Below are positions 1 through 12,114 of a DNA stretch of 64,000 nucleotides, piece after piece. This DNA comes from Meridianimarinicoccus sp. MJW13 (GTDB lineage Bacteria; Pseudomonadota; Alphaproteobacteria; Rhodobacterales; Rhodobacteraceae): the NCBI RefSeq assembly GCF_014901205.1, contig NZ_JACNMU010000004.1, forward strand, positions 1 to 64,000, given 5' to 3'. Both the position numbers and the translations under genes were made by a program. The notes beneath the pieces were generated by a model that saw only the letters and a program-made list of their open reading frames with translations, had not been told where the DNA came from and made no database searches. Each line of letters opens with the position of its first letter. Position 1 is the first letter of the stretch.

Positions 1-2
1 TC

Positions 3-122
3 CGAGCCGCCCTGCCGTTCCTGGCCGTGCTCTTCGTCTTCCTCATCATGGTCACCTACATCCCGGCCCTCTCGACCTTCCTCCCAACAGCGCTCATGGG
101 ACCGGAAATCATCACGAATTAG
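3..122 (+). CDS. TRAP transporter large permease (DctM-like), C-terminal fragment
   Basis: Only the last 39 codons are inside the window; the gene starts upstream. The visible tail is one hydrophobic stretch (LPFLAVLFVFLIMVTYIPAL) followed by a short end, PEIITN. This matches the last membrane helix and the typical YIPxLSTFLP ending of the large membrane subunit of TRAP dicarboxylate transporters, which bring C4-acids and similar solutes into the cell with a periplasmic binding protein. A malic enzyme gene follows on the same strand 92 bases downstream, which fits C4-acid use. With so little sequence the substrate cannot be named. Confidence 0.7.
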   Translation, partial: RAALPFLAVLFVFLIMVTYIPALSTFLPTALMGPEIITN

Positions 123-162
123 GGATTGGGCCCCGGACCTATTCGGGACAAACATCACTTGC

Positions 163-182
163 GGCGGGGCCCATGCCCCGCC
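163..182 (+). terminator. GC hairpin between the TRAP permease and maeB
   Basis: Perfect 8-bp stem (GGCGGGGC / GCCCCGCC) with a CCAT loop, 41 bases after the permease stop. No T-run follows; the next bases are A-rich. It may be a weak terminator or part of the maeB leader. Confidence 0.4.
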
Positions 183-214
183 GATACTCATAAAAAGAAA
201 ATTCGGGGGAAAAC

Positions 215-2482
<2,268 letters not shown>

Positions 2483-2532
2483 CGCGACAGAGACAGTCGA
2501 AGGCCACGGGGGAAAGTGGCATCTTCGATCGG

Positions 2533-2559
2533 GGGCGCGCCGTGGGGGACGGCGCGCCC
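2533..2559 (+). terminator. Strong GC hairpin after maeB
   Basis: An 11-bp perfect stem (GGGCGCGCCGT / ACGGCGCGCCC) closes a GGGGG loop about 50 bases after the maeB stop, followed by TCACTTTAT. The tail is only moderately T-rich, but stem strength and position fit a maeB terminator. Confidence 0.6.
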
Positions 2560-2730
2560 TCACTTTATGGCCGTCCGGGGTCTCCGCACGGGCCATGCCG
2601 GCCTGAATGGGCTTGCAACAATTCGTGACGCCCCAAGCGACGACCACCCCGAGACAATGCTCACGGGACCATGCAACATGGCCTGCGCCTGTGTACAAGG
2701 CGACGATCCGCCATCGAAAAAGTGGGCCAG

Positions 2731-3735
2731 ATGTCAGACTACCAAGCCGAAAAACGTGTCGTTCGGGATTTTCACACCGCCCTGGAGACAGCACAGGGCG
2801 CGGCCATTGCAGATGTCCTGTCTGCCCATTGCGCGCCCGATCTGCTGTGGCGCGGCTATCATCCGTTCCACGAGTTGCAGGGGCCGGACGCGGTTGCCGC
2901 GCAATTCTGGGAACCCCTGCGCACCAGCCTGACCCGACTGCAGCGCCGCGAGGATGTGTTCATGGCCGGGGAAAACCGGGCCGACGGGCAGGCGGGGGTC
3001 TGGGTGGTGTCCATGGGGCATCTGATGGGGCTGTTCGATCAGCCGTGGCTGGGCATTCCGCCCACCGGCAAGCTGGCCTTCCTGCGCTATTGCGCCTTTT
3101 ACCAGGTTGAAGGCGGCACGATCACCGAAACAGCCCTGTATTTCGACCTGCCGCAACTGATGGTGCAGGCCGGGTTGCAGCCGTTTCCGCCACAGACCGG
3201 TGCGCAACTGGTGCAGCCCGGCCCGCTCACCCATGACGGCTTGCTGTTCGATCCACAGCCTGCCGCAGAGGGCAACCGGACCTGGGCCTGCATCGCCAGC
3301 ATGATCGCCGATCTTGGCCAATGGCAAAGCGGCCTTCCGATCCACGAGGAACTGGCGCGCAGCTGGACCAAAGACATGCTGTGGTGGGGCCCGACCGGGA
3401 TCGGGGCAACCTATACCATCCCGCGCTACGTGGCGCAGCATTCCGGCCTGTTTCGGGCAAGCTTTGCCGAGCGCACCAAGACCCGCCACCTGTGCCGGGT
3501 GGCCGAGGGGCATTACGGCGGGTTCTTCGGCTGGCCGAATTTTACCGCCCGCCCGACAGGTGGCTTCATGGGGATGCCCGCCACCGGCAAGGCAGGGGAC
3601 TTCCGGGTGATCGACATCTATCGCCGCGAAGGCGACAAGTTGGCCGAGAACTGGGTGTTCATCGACCTTCTGCATTTCTGGAACCAGCAGGGCGTCGACA
3701 TTCTGGCGCGCTGCACCGCCGCGCCACAGGGCTAG
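2731..3735 (+). CDS. SnoaL-like / NTF2-fold protein with two tandem domains
   Basis: A 334-residue soluble protein with no signal peptide. Two copies of a SnoaL/NTF2-like fold can be read: residues about 5-150 (DFHTALETAQG, then LLWRGYHPFHELQGPDAV) and about 185-330 (WTKDMLWWGPTGIGATYT, then GDFRVIDIYRREGDKLAENW with a FIDLLHFWNQQG end). The paired W-G-P/Y-H-P motifs and the closing LAENWVFIDL strand are typical of SnoaL-like polyketide-cyclase relatives, whose reactions in bacteria are mostly unknown. I chose ATG 2731 (MSDYQAEK), which lacks a strong Shine-Dalgarno sequence; the frame is open upstream but reads as low-quality sequence. Its stop overlaps the stop of the convergent transglutaminase gene. 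Confidence 0.75.
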   Translation: MSDYQAEKRVVRDFHTALETAQGAAIADVLSAHCAPDLLWRGYHPFHELQGPDAVAAQFWEPLRTSLTRLQRREDVFMAGENRADGQAGVWVVSMGHLMGLFDQPWLGIPPTGKLAFLRYCAFYQVEGGTITETALYFDLPQLMVQAGLQPFPPQTGAQLVQPGPLTHDGLLFDPQPAAEGNRTWACIASMIADLGQWQSGLPIHEELARSWTKDMLWWGPTGIGATYTIPRYVAQHSGLFRASFAERTKTRHLCRVAEGHYGGFFGWPNFTARPTGGFMGMPATGKAGDFRVIDIYRREGDKLAENWVFIDLLHFWNQQGVDILARCTAAPQG

Positions 3736-4616
3736 GCATTCTCCAGCGGCTCCACGTCCACCAGTTGCCGGGTGGTATGATCGCCCACCGACCGCATGTA
3801 GCCCTTGACCGGGGCCACATCGGCGTAGTCGCGGCCATAGGCGACGACCACGTGATCGTTGAAGGCCTCGACCGCGTTTGTGGGATCGTATTCGACCCAG
3901 CCCATCTGCCGCCCGCACCAGGCCCGGACCCAGGCGTGCATGGCGTCGGCGCCCTCCAGCCGGGGCTGGTTCTGCGGCGGAATGGTGCGCAGGAAGCCGC
4001 TGACATAGGCCGCCGGAATGCCGATCTCGCGCAGGCAGGTGATCATCACATGGGCGAAATCCTGGCACACGCCAGCGCGCTGTTCGAAGGCGGCCTCGGT
4101 CGGGGTGTCGACGTCGGTGGCCTGGGGGTTGAAGGCAAAATCCTCGTGGATGCGCTGCCCCAGCGCCCGCACGATATCATAAACCGTGGTCTGCGCTCCG
4201 GCGACCTCGCGGGCATAGGCGGCCATGCCGTCGTGCCGCGGGATGCGGGTGGAGGGGCCAAGGAAATGATGCGGTGCGTCCGGGGTCAGGTCCGGTTGCG
4301 CGGCGATCTCACCCGCCAGCCCCGGCAGGGTGCCGGACATGTCGAAACCCTGCCCCTCGCGCAAGCATTCGACCCGTGCCTTGACCGTGAAACTGCTTTC
4401 CTGATGGGGCGAGGCCAGCGCCACTTCGGCGGTCTCATTGCCGAAGAAGTCGAAACCGTTGACCTGTTCCACCGGCGCCGGGGTCACTTCAAGTGTTCGC
4501 GACAGCACGCGCTGCTGTCCGGGCAGGGCGCGCGGCATCAGCCGCAGCAGGTGACGACCGGAACTGGCCGGACTGGGGTAGCTGTACTGGATGGTCACGC
4601 GAATATCGTACTGCAT
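3732..4616 (-). CDS. Transglutaminase-like cysteine protease family protein
   Basis: A 294-residue transglutaminase-fold protein. An N-terminal beta-rich domain (about 1-85, starting MQYDIRVTIQYSY) precedes the core. The catalytic triad is readable: Cys184 in GVCQDFAHV, His227 in DAMHAWVRAW and Asp244 in EYDPTN. It is the last gene of a three-gene minus-strand operon with the DUF2126/transglutaminase and the ATP-grasp/alpha-E genes; the upstream stop is 11 bases away. Published genome analyses of this gene set predict ATP-dependent peptide-bond formation coupled to a transglutaminase-fold peptidase or amidase. The start has GGGAGCGGGC just upstream. The substrate is unknown. The frame is open far upstream, but homology begins at this ATG. 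Confidence 0.88.
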   Translation of the reverse strand: MQYDIRVTIQYSYPSPASSGRHLLRLMPRALPGQQRVLSRTLEVTPAPVEQVNGFDFFGNETAEVALASPHQESSFTVKARVECLREGQGFDMSGTLPGLAGEIAAQPDLTPDAPHHFLGPSTRIPRHDGMAAYAREVAGAQTTVYDIVRALGQRIHEDFAFNPQATDVDTPTEAAFEQRAGVCQDFAHVMITCLREIGIPAAYVSGFLRTIPPQNQPRLEGADAMHAWVRAWCGRQMGWVEYDPTNAVEAFNDHVVVAYGRDYADVAPVKGYMRSVGDHTTRQLVDVEPLENA

Positions 4617-4627
4617 CGCCCGCTCCC

Positions 4628-7009
4628 TCAGGTCAGATATGCCAGGCTGGTCTGGTTCGAGATGTCGATCAGCCCCGCCAGCACCAGGTTGAAAACGTCG
4701 GTGGACAGGGTCTCGGGCGTTTGCAGCGCCAGATCGGTGCGCGCCTTCAGCACCGCCCGGCTGAGCGGTGTCATCTGGTGGTGCAACTCGACACCCGGCA
4801 AATGCCGCAGGTGCGTTTCCATCTGGTTGAACTGGAACAGCACACCCCGCGGGTTCAATGCATCCAGCGCCATCAGGTCCACCACGGTTTCGCGACAGGG
4901 CGCGATGGCATAGCGGCGGTGATGGGTCATGACGCTGTCGCCGACCTCCAGCACCAGGTCCAGACCGCCGGTTGCGCTGTCGGGATCGGCAAAGGCGGAC
5001 AGGCATCCGCACATGGTTGCGGCCCGTTCCGCCGCGCGACCCATGGCCAGAAACCGCCAGCCGGTAAAGCGGTACATGTTCTCATGCACCAGTCCCGAAA
5101 AGCCGTTGAGGTTGCGCAGCAGCACGCTCATCGCTTGCGCGGCGCTGTCGCCGGGCAGGGCGGTCGCGGCCTGTTCAGTCAAAGTGCGCGTCAGGTCGGA
5201 CAGGGCCAGTGCGCCATCGACCGAGAAGCGGTCGCCGACCTGGCTGGCACAGGTGCGGGCATTGTCGATCAGCGCCAGCAGGCTGTCGGGGATCGGCTGG
5301 GCGCTGTCACAGCCAAAGCTTGCCAGATAGGCGGTCGAGGCTTGCAGCAGCGGGGCCTGCGGACCCTCGCTGTCGGACAACCGCGCATGATGGGCGCGCA
5401 GGATGCGCACGATGTGTTCGCCCCGTTCCACATAGCGGCCCAGCCAATACAGGTTGTCCGCCGCGCGGCTGGGCAGGCGACCGGGGGTCGAGCGCAGCAC
5501 CGCCGCCGGGTTTGACGGCAGGATCGGCTTGGCCTTGGCGCGGCTGTCGCCGACGATCCAGACATCGGCCACCCGTCCACCCTGCTGCATGGCCAGAATG
5601 TTGGAATCTGGCACCATGCCGATCTGCGCAAACCCGCCCGGCATGACCTTCCAGCCACTGGCGGTGCGGGCCAGAAACACCCGCAGGCTCATGGGGCGCG
5701 GCACCAGCGCGCCGTCGATCAGTGTCGGCGCGGTGGACAGATGCACCTGCTCCTGCCCGACCAGATCCGGACCGTTCTGCTGGATACGGGTGGTGATCTC
5801 CGCCACCGACAGGTTGGCCTGCGCGGCCTCGAACACCGGCGCCGTGGCGAAGGCCGGGCTGATCATCATGCCCTGGGGATGGTCGCGCATATAGGCGCTT
5901 TCGTTTTCCTGCCCGCACCACCAGGTTGCGATGTTGGGCAGGCGTAGATCGCGCCCGTTCAGGATCTGGCTGAGCCGAGGCATGAAGGCCATCAGCGCGC
6001 GGGTTTCAAGGATGCCAGAGCCGAGCGCGTTGACCATGGTCAGATGCCCGGCGCGAATGGCCCGCAACAGCCCCGGCGTGCCCAGCCGCGAGCCTTCGTT
6101 CAGCTCCAGCGGATCGACCCAGCCCGCATCCATTCGCCGCCACAGCACCGACACCGGGCTGGTGCCATTCACCGTGCGGATCATGGCGTGGCCGTTCTGA
6201 ACCGTCAGATCATCGCCCTGCAACAGCGGAAACCCCAGGTGGCGGGCGATGAAGGCGTGTTCGAAATAGGTCTCGTTCAGCGGGCCGGGGGTCAGGATGC
6301 CGACCTGGCTGTGGTCCGCGCCCGACAGCGCCGTCAGCCGGTCGCGGAACTCGCGGAAAAACCCGGCCAGCGGCGCCACGTTGGTCCGCGCGATCATGTC
6401 GGAATAGACCCGAGTGGTCGCCATGCGGTTTTCCAGCGCAAAGCCTGCCCCCGAAGGCGCCTGCGTCCGGTCGCTCAGCACCCACCACTTGCCAGTGGGG
6501 CCGCGCCCGATGTCGAAGGCCATGAAATGCAGGAAATGCCCCGAGGCCGGTTTGACCCCCACCAGCGGGCGCAGCCATTCGGGATTGTTGGCCACCAGCG
6601 AGGCCGGCAGATGGCCCTCGGCCACCAGCCGGTTGTCGCTGTAGATGTCGGCCACCACCTGCTCCAGCAGCCCGGCGCGTTCGGTCAGGCCAAGGGCGAT
6701 CTCGTCCCATTCGGCTTGCGAGATCATCACCGGCACATGGCTCAGCGGCCAGTCGCGCTGTCCGGTATCCTGCGGCCCGTAGCGGCGGAAATAGACCCCG
6801 GCGTCGCGCAGATACTGTTCGCCCTGGCCGATGCGGGCGGCCAGTTTCTCGGGCGCTTGCGCGGCCAGCGCGCGAATGAAGCTGTCCCAGACCGGGCGCA
6901 CCGCGCCATCTGGACCTATCAACTCATCCGGGACGCCATCGGCCGGGCGATAGCCCTGCAAAAGCCGGGCGACATCGTCGCCCGTGCTGCCGTCCACACC
7001 TGCCGTCAT
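4628..7009 (-). CDS. Circularly permuted ATP-grasp ligase fused to alpha-E domain
   Basis: A 793-residue fusion of two proteins that are often separate genes. Residues about 85-470 are the circularly permuted ATP-grasp type 2 domain: YFRRYG near the start, then GILTPGPLNETYFEHAF, GDDLTVQNG and a C-terminal ATP-grasp segment with TWWCGQENE and PMSLRVF. ATP-grasp enzymes make amide bonds through acyl-phosphates. From about 515 on is the all-helical alpha-E domain, opening with the hallmark RAADNLYWLGRYVERGEHIVRIL. Middle gene of the operon: 3 bases after the DUF2126 stop and 11 before the small transglutaminase. The role of this set is predicted (peptide modification or small-peptide synthesis), not demonstrated. 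The fusion implies the two activities work on the same substrate. Confidence 0.9.
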   Translation of the reverse strand: MTAGVDGSTGDDVARLLQGYRPADGVPDELIGPDGAVRPVWDSFIRALAAQAPEKLAARIGQGEQYLRDAGVYFRRYGPQDTGQRDWPLSHVPVMISQAEWDEIALGLTERAGLLEQVVADIYSDNRLVAEGHLPASLVANNPEWLRPLVGVKPASGHFLHFMAFDIGRGPTGKWWVLSDRTQAPSGAGFALENRMATTRVYSDMIARTNVAPLAGFFREFRDRLTALSGADHSQVGILTPGPLNETYFEHAFIARHLGFPLLQGDDLTVQNGHAMIRTVNGTSPVSVLWRRMDAGWVDPLELNEGSRLGTPGLLRAIRAGHLTMVNALGSGILETRALMAFMPRLSQILNGRDLRLPNIATWWCGQENESAYMRDHPQGMMISPAFATAPVFEAAQANLSVAEITTRIQQNGPDLVGQEQVHLSTAPTLIDGALVPRPMSLRVFLARTASGWKVMPGGFAQIGMVPDSNILAMQQGGRVADVWIVGDSRAKAKPILPSNPAAVLRSTPGRLPSRAADNLYWLGRYVERGEHIVRILRAHHARLSDSEGPQAPLLQASTAYLASFGCDSAQPIPDSLLALIDNARTCASQVGDRFSVDGALALSDLTRTLTEQAATALPGDSAAQAMSVLLRNLNGFSGLVHENMYRFTGWRFLAMGRAAERAATMCGCLSAFADPDSATGGLDLVLEVGDSVMTHHRRYAIAPCRETVVDLMALDALNPRGVLFQFNQMETHLRHLPGVELHHQMTPLSRAVLKARTDLALQTPETLSTDVFNLVLAGLIDISNQTSLAYLT

Positions 7010-7012
7010 GCC

Positions 7013-10000
7013 TCAGATCCCCGGTTGACGCCTCAGGTCCAATGTCATCGGGAAGTCACGATGCGGCACTTCGCTGGGCGGGATGAAGTTGCCCGGAGTA
7101 TGCCCATGTGGCTGGAAGCGGGCAAGGCGGCGGGCCTGGGCTTCGTTTCCATTGATCGGGAAAGTGTCGTAGTTGCGCCCGCCGGGATGCGCGACATGAT
7201 AAGTGCAGCCGCCCAGCGACCGCCCGGTCCAGGTGTCGTAGATGTCGAAGGTCAGCGGCGCATTGACCGGCAGCACCGGATGCAGCGCCTCGGGCGGTTG
7301 CCACGCCTTGAACCGCACCGCCGCCACCTTGATCCCGCCCAGGCCGGTGTCCTGCATCGGCAGGCGGCGGCCATTGCAGGCAACGACATAGCGGTCGGGA
7401 TCGCGGGTGGTCAGCTTGGCCTGCAAACGTTCGACCGAACTGTCGGTATAGCGCACGGTGCCGCCGATAGCCCCGGTTTCCCCCAGCACATGCCAGGGTT
7501 CCAGCGCCTGCCGGATTTCCAGGTTCACGCCTTCGTAGTCCACCTCGCCGCAAAACGGGAAGCGGAACTCGGCCTGCGCCTTGAACCAGTCGGGGTCCAT
7601 GTCGAACCCGTGTTCGGACAGGTCACGCAGCACCTCAAGAAAATCGTCCCAGACGAAATGCGGCAGCATGAACCGGTCGTGCAGGCGGGTGCCCCAGCGG
7701 ATCGGGTCGCCGGTGGCCGGCGATTTCCAGAACCGCGCGATCAGCGCCCGGATCAGCACCTGCTGGGCCAGGCTCATGCGGGGGTCGGGCGGCATCTCGA
7801 AGCCGCGGAATTCCACCAGCCCCAGCCGTCCGGTGGGACCATCGGGCGAATACAGCTTGTCGATGCAGATCTCGGCGCGGTGGGTGTTGCCGGTCACGTC
7901 GATCAGGATGTTGCGCAACAGTCGGTCGGTCAGCCACGGCGGCGTCACCGCGCCATCCTTGGGCGCGTTGATCTGGTTCAGGGCGATTTCCAGCTCGTAC
8001 AGGCTGTCGTGGCGGGCCTCGTCGATACGCGGCGCCTGGCTGGTCGGGCCGATGAACAGCCCCGAGAACAAGTAGCTGAGCGCGGGATGCCGCTGCCAGT
8101 GCAGGATCAGGCTTTTCAGCAGATCGGGGCGGCGCAGGAACGGGCTGTCCAGCGGCGTGGCGCCGCCCACGACCACATGGTTGCCGCCGCCGGTGCCGCA
8201 GTGGCGCCCGTCGATCATGAACTTGTCGGCGCCCAGACGCGTCTGGCGGGCCTCGTCATAGACGGTTTCGGTGATCGCCTTGCACTCGTCCCAACTGGCG
8301 GCCGGGTGCACGTTGACCTCGATGACACCGGGATCGGGCGCGACGCGGATCACGTTCAGGCGCGGATCGGGCGGCGGCTGGTAGCCTTCGATATGCACCG
8401 GCAGGCCGGTTTCCATGGCGGCGCTTTCCACCGCCGCCAGCAGTTCAAGATAGTCATCGACGCTTTCGGTCGGCGGCATGAACACGCACAGACGCCCGTC
8501 GCGCGGCTCTACCGACATTGCGGTGCGCACGCGCCCGCCCAGCGTTTCGGCGGACTCCAGAACGGCGCGTTCGCGGGCCGGCGTTTCGACCTGTTCGATG
8601 GTCCGGGATCTCTGGGTCCGCTCCTTGCTGAGCGCGGGCAGGTCGAATTCGGGCAGATCGCCGGTCTGGGTGACCGGGTCCACCGGATAGATATAGGGGT
8701 AGCCCGCCGACGGGATATGCGGCAGCGCCTCCAGCGGCAGGCGGAAGCCCACCGGGCTGTCGCCGGGCACCAGGAAGATCTTTCCGCGTCGGGTGCGCCA
8801 AAGCTCTGACAGCCATTTCGACGAAGCCTTGGCCTGCCAGCGCTGCACCGGCAGGATCATCCCCGACGGCTCGGTCAGGCCCCGGTTGAAGACGCGGGCG
8901 ATGCGGTGGCGCGCCTCGGCATCCTTCAGTTCCGAATTCTCGGGCGTCACATTGTCCGGCAGATTGCTTTCCTTCAGCATCCACTCGGCCGGATCTTCAA
9001 AGGCGGGCTGAACGTACTCCGGGTTCACCTCCAGCGTCTCGGCCACCGATTGCAACAGCGTGCCGGCCTCGGCCCAGCCGACCTTGGTGTCGGCCTGTTC
9101 GCGGGCAAACAGCGCATCGTTGCGCCAGATCGGTTTGCCGTCCTTGCGCCAGTACAGCGAGAAGGTCCAGCGCGGCAGGCTTTCGCCGGGATACCATTTG
9201 CCCTGACCGTGGTGCAGGAAGCCGCCCGGCGCGAATTTCTCGCGCAGGCGGTGGATCAGTGTGTCGGCCATGCCGCGCTTCATCGGCCCGACGGCCTCGG
9301 TGTTCCATTCGGCGCTTTCGAAATCATCGATCGACACGAAGGTCGGCTCGCCGCCCATGGTCAGCCGCACGTCGCCGTCTGCAAGCAGCTTGTCGACCTT
9401 GTGGCCAAGCGCATCCAGCTTTTCCCAGCTGTCTTCGGGGAAGGGTTTGGTAATGCGCGGATGTTCGGCGGTGCGGGTGACGCGCATGTCGAAGTCGAAT
9501 TCGACCTCGGCCGGGCTGGCCAGCCCGCTGATCGGCGCGGCGTTGCGGAAATGCGGCGTGGCGGCCAGCGGAATGTGGCTTTCGCCGGTCAGCAGCCCCG
9601 AGGTCGGATCCAGCCCGACCCAGCCCGCACCGGGAATATAGGCCTCGCACCAGGCGTGCAGATCGGTGAAATCGTGATCGGTGCCCGAAGGGCCGTCCAG
9701 CGCATCCAGATCCGGCTTGAGCTGGATCAGGTAGCCCGACACGAAACGCGCCGCGATGCCCAGGTTGCGCAGCACCTGCACCAGCAGCCAGGAACTGTCA
9801 CGGCACGAGCCTTTCAGCGAGGTCAGCGTTTCTTCCGGCGTCTGGACGCCCGGTTCCATCCGGATCACATAGCCGATCTTCTGCTCCAGGTCGCGGTTCA
9901 AACCGACCAGGAAATCGACGATCTTGATCTTGCCGCCCCCGTCGTCGATGCCGTCCAGAAGCGCGCGCAGCTTCGGCCCGACCGGGTCCGGCCTGAGGTA

Positions 10001-10348
10001 GATCGACAGATCCTCGGACAGTTCCTCGGGATACTCGAAGGGATAATGCTCGGCCCGGTCCTCGACGAAGAAATCGAACGGGTTGTAGACCGACATGTCG
10101 GCCACCAGATCGACCTCGATCTTCAACTCCCGCACCGGCTCGGGGAAGACGAACCGGGCCAGCCAGTTGCCATAGGGATCCTGCTGGTGGTTCACGAAAT
10201 GCCCGGCGGGCGAGACTTTCAGCGAATGCGAGATCACCCGCGTGCGGCTGTGCGGGGCCGGGCGCAGGCGGACGATCTGCGGGCCGAGCGTCACCGGGCG
10301 GTCGTATTTATAGTGGGTCAGATGATGGATGGCTGCGGTGATCGACAT
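7013..10348 (-). CDS. Transglutaminase-DUF2126 large protein
   Basis: An 1111-residue protein with a transglutaminase N-terminal domain (about 1-85), a transglutaminase core (about 150-265) and a DUF2126 region filling most of the rest. The core triad is Cys182 (KGSCRDSSW), His231 (DLHAWCEAY) and Asp247 (GLDPTSG). The DUF2126 part has long conserved blocks such as [13 protein letters not shown] and [15 protein letters not shown], the latter with conserved His residues that could bind metal or substrate. DUF2126 has been related to glutamine-synthetase/COOH-NH2 ligases in published sequence analyses, so protein and operon partners could both form and cleave amide bonds. First gene of the operon; about 157 bases separate it from the next minus-strand gene upstream. 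Size agrees with family members. Confidence 0.9.
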   Translation of the reverse strand: MSITAAIHHLTHYKYDRPVTLGPQIVRLRPAPHSRTRVISHSLKVSPAGHFVNHQQDPYGNWLARFVFPEPVRELKIEVDLVADMSVYNPFDFFVEDRAEHYPFEYPEELSEDLSIYLRPDPVGPKLRALLDGIDDGGGKIKIVDFLVGLNRDLEQKIGYVIRMEPGVQTPEETLTSLKGSCRDSSWLLVQVLRNLGIAARFVSGYLIQLKPDLDALDGPSGTDHDFTDLHAWCEAYIPGAGWVGLDPTSGLLTGESHIPLAATPHFRNAAPISGLASPAEVEFDFDMRVTRTAEHPRITKPFPEDSWEKLDALGHKVDKLLADGDVRLTMGGEPTFVSIDDFESAEWNTEAVGPMKRGMADTLIHRLREKFAPGGFLHHGQGKWYPGESLPRWTFSLYWRKDGKPIWRNDALFAREQADTKVGWAEAGTLLQSVAETLEVNPEYVQPAFEDPAEWMLKESNLPDNVTPENSELKDAEARHRIARVFNRGLTEPSGMILPVQRWQAKASSKWLSELWRTRRGKIFLVPGDSPVGFRLPLEALPHIPSAGYPYIYPVDPVTQTGDLPEFDLPALSKERTQRSRTIEQVETPARERAVLESAETLGGRVRTAMSVEPRDGRLCVFMPPTESVDDYLELLAAVESAAMETGLPVHIEGYQPPPDPRLNVIRVAPDPGVIEVNVHPAASWDECKAITETVYDEARQTRLGADKFMIDGRHCGTGGGNHVVVGGATPLDSPFLRRPDLLKSLILHWQRHPALSYLFSGLFIGPTSQAPRIDEARHDSLYELEIALNQINAPKDGAVTPPWLTDRLLRNILIDVTGNTHRAEICIDKLYSPDGPTGRLGLVEFRGFEMPPDPRMSLAQQVLIRALIARFWKSPATGDPIRWGTRLHDRFMLPHFVWDDFLEVLRDLSEHGFDMDPDWFKAQAEFRFPFCGEVDYEGVNLEIRQALEPWHVLGETGAIGGTVRYTDSSVERLQAKLTTRDPDRYVVACNGRRLPMQDTGLGGIKVAAVRFKAWQPPEALHPVLPVNAPLTFDIYDTWTGRSLGGCTYHVAHPGGRNYDTFPINGNEAQARRLARFQPHGHTPGNFIPPSEVPHRDFPMTLDLRRQPGI

Positions 10349-10505
10349 GAAAGACTCCCGTCGGTTTCACCGCCCACGCAACCACATCCGCGCAACCGAC
10401 TGCGAGGGGAAACTGGGCATTTCGGGACATTCGGGCGAAATAGCCGTCTTTTGTCGCGCCGTCGCGCCCATTCGGCAGGCAGAATGATAGCCTGGCAACC
10501 GGGGA

Positions 10506-11153
10506 TCAGAGTTCCGCCGACGGATCGATCAGCCCCTCGCGCAGCGCAAAGGCGATAAGTTGGGCCACCGAATGCACGTCCAGCTTCTGCATCAGCGAGG
10601 TCCGGTGCCGATCCACGGTCTTGGCGCTGATGCCCAGGATCTGCGCAATTTCCTTGTTCGACCGGCCCGCGACGATCAGGTTCAGGGTCTGGCGTTCGCG
10701 GCCGGTCAGGGGCGAGGGCGCGGCGCGATCCTCCAGCAGGGCCGCCACATGATCCGAGATCACCCGCCCCCCGCGCAGGATCTTGGGCAGGGCGGCGTAC
10801 AGCGCGTCATTCTCGGTGGCCTTGGAAAACAGCCCGTCCACCCCGCTGTCGATCAACTCGCTCAGCTTGCCGACGGCTGAAATGCCGGTCAATACCACGA
10901 TCCTGGTGTCGGGCGACCAGCGCCGGGCCTCCAGCAGCACCTCGGTGCCCCCCGCCAGCGGCATCTGCACGTCCAGCAGCATCAGGCTGGGGCGATGCTG
11001 GCGCAGGGCGGCGATGGCATCCAGCCCGTTGGCAGCCTCGGCCACCACCGTGATGCCGTGTTCCTCGATCAGGCCGGGGGCTTCCAGCGCGGCGCGCAAC
11101 CCGCCCCGCACGATGGCGTGGTCATCGGCGATCACACAAGTGTAGGTTTTCAC
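10506..11153 (-). CDS. LuxR/NarL-type response regulator
   Basis: A 215-residue two-component response regulator. The receiver domain (1-125) starts with VIADDHAIVRGGL, with acidic residues at the DD pair and the phospho-acceptor Asp61 in MLLDVQMP. A NarL/FixJ-type helix-turn-helix follows (LTGRERQTLNLIVAGRSNKEIAQ and ISAKTVDRHRTSLMQKL). I set the start at GTG 11153, reading VKTYTCVIADD, because a GAGGG ribosome site precedes it and the receiver fold begins there; the frame stays open upstream. The sensor kinase at 12115 is the nearest possible partner, separated by two small genes. NarL-type regulators usually activate transcription as dimers; targets are not visible here. Confidence 0.9.
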   Translation of the reverse strand: MKTYTCVIADDHAIVRGGLRAALEAPGLIEEHGITVVAEAANGLDAIAALRQHRPSLMLLDVQMPLAGGTEVLLEARRWSPDTRIVVLTGISAVGKLSELIDSGVDGLFSKATENDALYAALPKILRGGRVISDHVAALLEDRAAPSPLTGRERQTLNLIVAGRSNKEIAQILGISAKTVDRHRTSLMQKLDVHSVAQLIAFALREGLIDPSAEL

Positions 11154-11254
11154 GACAGGCGCCCTCGTCGAAACTGCGGTAGTCTGGCAAGCATGGCCGC
11201 AGCACATATGGGGTGCAACGGTTTTTGGCGACACGGCAGGAAAGGAAGCGTGAC

Positions 11255-11581
11255 ATGCAGACGTCGGGTTTTGGCACAACGATCCTTGGCGCGGCCCTGA
11301 TCGCTGCCGCCCCGCTGTGGGCGACCGAGGATCTGCGCCCCACGCAGGGCGAGATCGATGCCTTCGTGCTGGCCGATGCGGATCGGGATCAAAGCCTGAC
11401 CCAGCCCGAATTCAAGACCTTCGTACAGGCGATGGCACAGCAGGGTCAGCCCACCGCGCGCCAGATCCGCTTTTTCGGTGCCTATGGGCTGGCGTTCTCC
11501 ATCGCCGACGGCGACAAGGACGGGCGCATCACCCCGGCTGAATTGCGGCAGGCGGACGACCGGCATCGCGCCGGGCAGTGA
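11255..11581 (+). CDS. Exported EF-hand calcium-binding protein
   Basis: A 108-residue protein with a signal peptide (MQTSGFGTTILGAALIAAAPLWA) and two EF-hand loops: residues 41-52 (DADRDQSLTQPE) and 85-96 (DGDKDGRITPAE). Both carry Asp or Asp-equivalents at positions 1, 3 and 5 and Glu at 12, so both should bind Ca2+ in the periplasm. Ribosome site AAGGAAG lies just before the ATG. It converges on the next gene with stops at adjacent bases and sits between a response regulator and a sensor kinase, so a role in calcium or envelope sensing is conceivable but unproven. Confidence 0.85.
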   Translation: MQTSGFGTTILGAALIAAAPLWATEDLRPTQGEIDAFVLADADRDQSLTQPEFKTFVQAMAQQGQPTARQIRFFGAYGLAFSIADGDKDGRITPAELRQADDRHRAGQ

Positions 11582-11968
11582 TCACGGCGCGCTGTCGCGC
11601 AGCCAGTCGAAGGTCAGTTTCTGCCCGGCGCGCTGGCTCAGATCCACTGGCACCGACAGCACCGTGACCGGCTGGCGTCCGGGCTGTTTTTCAAAGTAAA
11701 ATACATGGCGGGTGGGCGCGAAGGCCACGCATCCCAGACCCGGATCGGGCAGCAGGATGCGGGCAAACCCGTCGGCATGGTTGCGCAGCGCCTTCTGCAC
11801 GCCGCTGGTGGAGCGGTTCTTCAGGCAGACCAGCACCGCGTCGTCCAGGGGGCCGTCGGTATATTGCGCGCCAATCAGATCATGGGCGCCGCTTTGCAGG
11901 ATTTCGGGCTGCGCGGCGGCCGGGGTTGTGACAAGGGTGAAGGCGGTCATCAAGAGGCGAAGAAACAT
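11582..11968 (-). CDS. Small exported protein of unknown function
   Basis: A 128-residue protein I do not recognise. It has a signal peptide (MFLRLLMTAFTLVTTPAAAQ, cleavage likely after AAA-Q) and a mature part of about 108 residues with two cysteines (VLVCLKNRS and GLGCVAF) that could form one disulphide, as expected for a periplasmic protein. The ending, KLTFDWLRDSAP, carries no anchor. Start ATG 11968 is supported by the signal peptide and a GGAG site. It may share a divergent promoter region with the sensor kinase gene, about 146 bases away. Confidence 0.7.
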   Translation of the reverse strand: MFLRLLMTAFTLVTTPAAAQPEILQSGAHDLIGAQYTDGPLDDAVLVCLKNRSTSGVQKALRNHADGFARILLPDPGLGCVAFAPTRHVFYFEKQPGRQPVTVLSVPVDLSQRAGQKLTFDWLRDSAP

Positions 11969-12114
11969 GCCGTGGGGCTCCGTTCTGGGTGCCCCCAGCA
12001 TCGCGCCGCCCCCCCGTCCGTGGTATGAGGTCGATCCACCAATTGCCGCGTCCCGGACTTGCCAGCCGCGCGCAACCCGGCCCATGGTGACAGCAATCCT
12101 GACCGCGAGTGCCC

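Noticed and set aside
3321-4913. A 530-codon plus-strand frame running from the SnoaL-like gene into the transglutaminase gene
   Set aside because: It crosses two real convergent genes with clear domains; the text has no domain of its own.
6044-8809. A 921-codon plus-strand frame opposite the ATP-grasp and DUF2126 genes
   Set aside because: It spans two real genes with intact catalytic motifs on the minus strand, and reads as Arg/His/Gln-rich shadow.
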